From assembly GCA_047967505.1 (NCBI GenBank), contig CM106540.1: a stretch of DNA of 64,000 nt; one strand, written 5' to 3'. Source of the stretch: Dipteris shenzhenensis (Eukaryota > Polypodiophyta > Polypodiopsida > Gleicheniales). The position numbers and the translations under genes were made by a program. Below, piece by piece: positions 61,784 to 64,000 of the stretch (positions are counted from its first letter, which is position 1; each line of letters begins with the position of its first letter). The notes below the pieces were generated by a model that made no database searches, was not told the DNA's origin, and saw only the letters and a list, made by a program, of their open reading frames with translations.

Positions 61784-62330
61784 TTAGTACTGCGATGTAA
61801 AAGCGAAGTCAAGGAGGCAATGTGACCCATGCAGGAGGGAGCTCTCCAGGCAAGCGACAGGAAAAGGGGAGCTGGAGGGCGGCGACAACGGGAAAAGGGG
61901 GGGGGGGGAAGGGAAAGGGAAGGCTGTGGGGAAGAAGGGGTCAAAAGCGAGGAAGGATCAGGGGAGGAGGCGGGCAAGCGCCATAGTCAGGAAGCGTGTG
62001 AGGTGCTGGGAAGCTGCGAAGCGGGGGGGAGGGGGGGAGGGGAAAAGGTGGGATTTTGGGGGAGAGGAAAGGGGGAGAGGAGTGAGGAGATGGGGAAGCT
62101 CAATCCGCCATAGCCAGGGAGCTCAATCCGCCATAGCCAGAGAGCTGGAAGCTCGATCCGCCATAGCCAAAAGCTTAATGAAGAAGAAGATGGGAAAAGG
62201 ACGAAGGGGTCAACTGTGGTGTGAGGAGGGTTTATGAGGGGAAGGGGAATATGAGCTGGAATAGCCATAACAGCCATAATAGCCATAAGAGCCATAGCCA
62301 GATTCCTCATCCGCCAGATAACCCAACAAA
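61784..62330 (-). promoter_or_regulatory. upstream region of the kinase gene, G-rich with short tandem repeats
   Basis: The plus strand is very G-rich (a run of 13 G near 61897-61909 and several (G)5-9 runs to 62080), so the coding-strand leader is C-rich. Three units of 'gctcaatccgccatagccag' lie at about 62098-62172, and about five units of 'agccataan' at 62262-62300. On the sense strand both give repeated CTATGGC/TTATGGCT words. This region should hold the 5' UTR and core promoter; no TATA box can be assigned with confidence. Confidence 0.55.
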
Positions 62331-63150
62331 TAGCTTTCTCAGAAGCTTCCAACCCCCTCATCATTAAGAACACGACTTCCACCGGCCCAGCCCGTCCCCC
62401 CCGGTTCCCCCCGTCGGACGCCCTTTGACTCTGCCCTCCGGCCGTCCCTTTTGACCCCGTCTCCACTTCTTCTTGTTTCTTTTTCTGTTAAATGTATTTG
62501 TCCCCGTTGGCTTTGAATATCACTAGTTTTAATAATGTAACATAAACGTCCCTGGCCAGTTATTTTGCTGGCCCCCCCTCTCATCTAGTGTACACCACTC
62601 GCATTGGTATTGCTCCTCTTTCCATATAGCATTTTAGAGCCTGTCCCTGCGTTCCCATTGGACTCTCATTTCTTTGCCCACCGTCCTAGTGCTTCGAATC
62701 GGTGTCAATCCACCACAAGGTGTCTTGTTGTTTTGCCACCACCTTAAGTGCCCTCTACACAAGAGCTCGAACTCCACACGTGCTGGAAATGCGAACCGGA
62801 TCTTCCTGTAGGCTGGAACACAGGCAAGCATCACAATGCCCCGATGGAGAGCAGAATTTTCCAGCATGCTAATGCGAAACTTTGGCAATGTATTTTCTAG
62901 GGTATCCCACACGAACGACAAACCCTGGCATTTTTTGCTAGCCCCGCATATCACGAGAACAGCCTCTTAGAGCCCCTCGCATACCAAGATATCCAACCCT
63001 CACATTGGCTCGGTGCTAAGCTTGTGTGGAATCATCACTTGTAGTATGTTGATAATGCGTTGGGATGCATAATCTACAATCTCTTGCAATTCTCGTGAAC
63101 TAACCCCAAAAGGTTGGTGAGAGTGTACACCATTAAAAATCACAATGTAC
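62331..63150. other. no gene seen
   Basis: The open frames here (for example 62634-62954, minus strand) show no recognisable domain. The sequence changes from GC-rich near the kinase promoter to AT-rich on the right. Confidence 0.4.
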
Positions 63151-63330
63151 ACCTTTGTAAAAGAATGGAGTATACACTTATATACAATTAGGGAATACGC
63201 TTATAAAAAAATGGAGTGTACACTTAGATACAATTAGAATACACTTATATACAATTAGGGAATACATTTATATACAATTATTAACAAATGGAGTATACAC
63301 TATATAAGATTAGGGAATACACTTAGGATT
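63151..63330. repeat. AT-rich minisatellite, unit about 36-44 bp
   Basis: Four to five degenerate units share 'atggagt(a/g)tacactta', 'tatacaattag' and 'ggaatac(a/g)ctta'. Units differ by small deletions. No coding potential. Confidence 0.85.
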
Positions 63331-64000
63331 GCTCCCCATTTGCCATAGATTTGTCATAAGATGAACCTTATTCTACCCCAAAAGGCTCATATTGTCTCTA
63401 TGCTACTTTTCGCTAGCATGGACAAGAGCCAATCAAGTGTAACTTCACTCTTTAATTTATCCTAGTGACAAAAATATTACTCTATTGTGTCTATTTTCTC
63501 TCTCTCTCTCTCTTTATTAATCCATATCAATTTTGTGGTCATACCTAGGGCCAACAAAATTGTTATATATAATAGTCCAAGGCTTTCGTTCCCTTAGCCA
63601 CCACTAGCCCTAGCCCTGGTATGACTAGTGGATTTAAAATGAGCTAAGGGAATGCATAGTGGTATGGCATGTGTGCAACTTTTTACATTATATAAGGCCA
63701 TCCACATGGTAATATGGTATTGCCATTACTAGCAAAGGTTGGGGCCAAGTGAGTAGGTTTTTGGGAAGGGGAGAGAGAAGGGATGATGGTCCAAATTTTT
63801 TATTATTGTAGTTCTATATGGGTTTTAACTTCTTCTTGTTTTTTTTGTGATATCCAAATGACCTTGCAACGCATGTACCAAGACTAGATGCAATCAATGA
63901 CACATACAAAGGGATGGGTGATATGAAGATTGGCTAGAAAGGTTTTGAACATATAAGTACTAAGGTCTTAATAAGGAAAGAAAGACAAACTAAGAAAGAT
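63331..64000. other. no gene seen at the right edge
   Basis: A short (TC)n run lies at about 63499-63514. The remaining sequence has no motif-bearing frame and no terminal repeats that I can recognise. Confidence 0.4.

Noticed and set aside
61829-62237. Gly/Arg/Glu-rich plus-strand frames opposite the kinase leader.
   Set aside because: They come from G-rich low-complexity DNA antisense to the kinase 5' region and have no motif.

Overview
The window is nuclear DNA of a land plant. It holds two intron-containing plant genes, both on the minus strand, set in a dense field of decayed transposable elements. The genes are a vacuolar/endomembrane-type cytochrome b561 (4 exons, 15265-16520) and a calcium-dependent protein kinase (CDPK, 7 exons, 43814-61783). 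Everything else that can be named is transposon, tandem repeat or simple sequence. A 15.3-kb kinase intron filled with nested elements, and Tat-type Ty3/gypsy elements with two RNase H domains, suggest a large, repeat-rich plant genome such as a gymnosperm, fern or lycophyte. That placement is inference; the lineage cannot be fixed from this sequence.

Layout. 1-1800: no recognisable gene. 1829-4370: dead L1-like LINE (plus strand). 4660-5395: pyrimidine-rich tract ending in a (CT)n microsatellite. 5672-8515: complete gag-only Copia-type element with 349-bp LTRs and a target-site duplication. 8521-15264: no gene, but several degenerate tandem repeats and one arm of a dispersed repeat. 15265-16520: cytochrome b561. 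18410-20385: short Ty3/gypsy deletion derivative with two 173-bp LTRs. 20690-20938: three-copy tandem repeat. 22152-36187: large Ty3/gypsy element (gypsy-1, minus strand) interrupted by a 7,021-bp Copia element (26904-33924) with 5-bp target-site duplications. 38205-38806: about 600-bp imperfect palindrome. 43814-61783: CDPK gene.

Intron 2 of the kinase (45355-60609) contains a 5'-truncated Ty3/gypsy element (gypsy-2), an end-complete but mutated hAT DNA transposon (50071-54027), and a gag-bearing Copia-type element (54311-58684) with clipped LTRs flanked by a 179-bp direct repeat. The rest of the window (61784-64000) is the G-rich, repeat-bearing upstream region of the kinase and AT-rich minisatellite sequence.

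The two host genes are structurally intact by splice-site and reading-frame reconstruction. The b561 protein would carry ascorbate-derived electrons across a membrane. The kinase would turn Ca2+ signals into phosphorylation at a membrane. Nothing in the sequence links the two functionally. None of the mobile elements appears able to move on its own, because each has a visible disabling lesion or lacks essential genes. I found no tRNA, rRNA, CRISPR array or bacterial-style operon.
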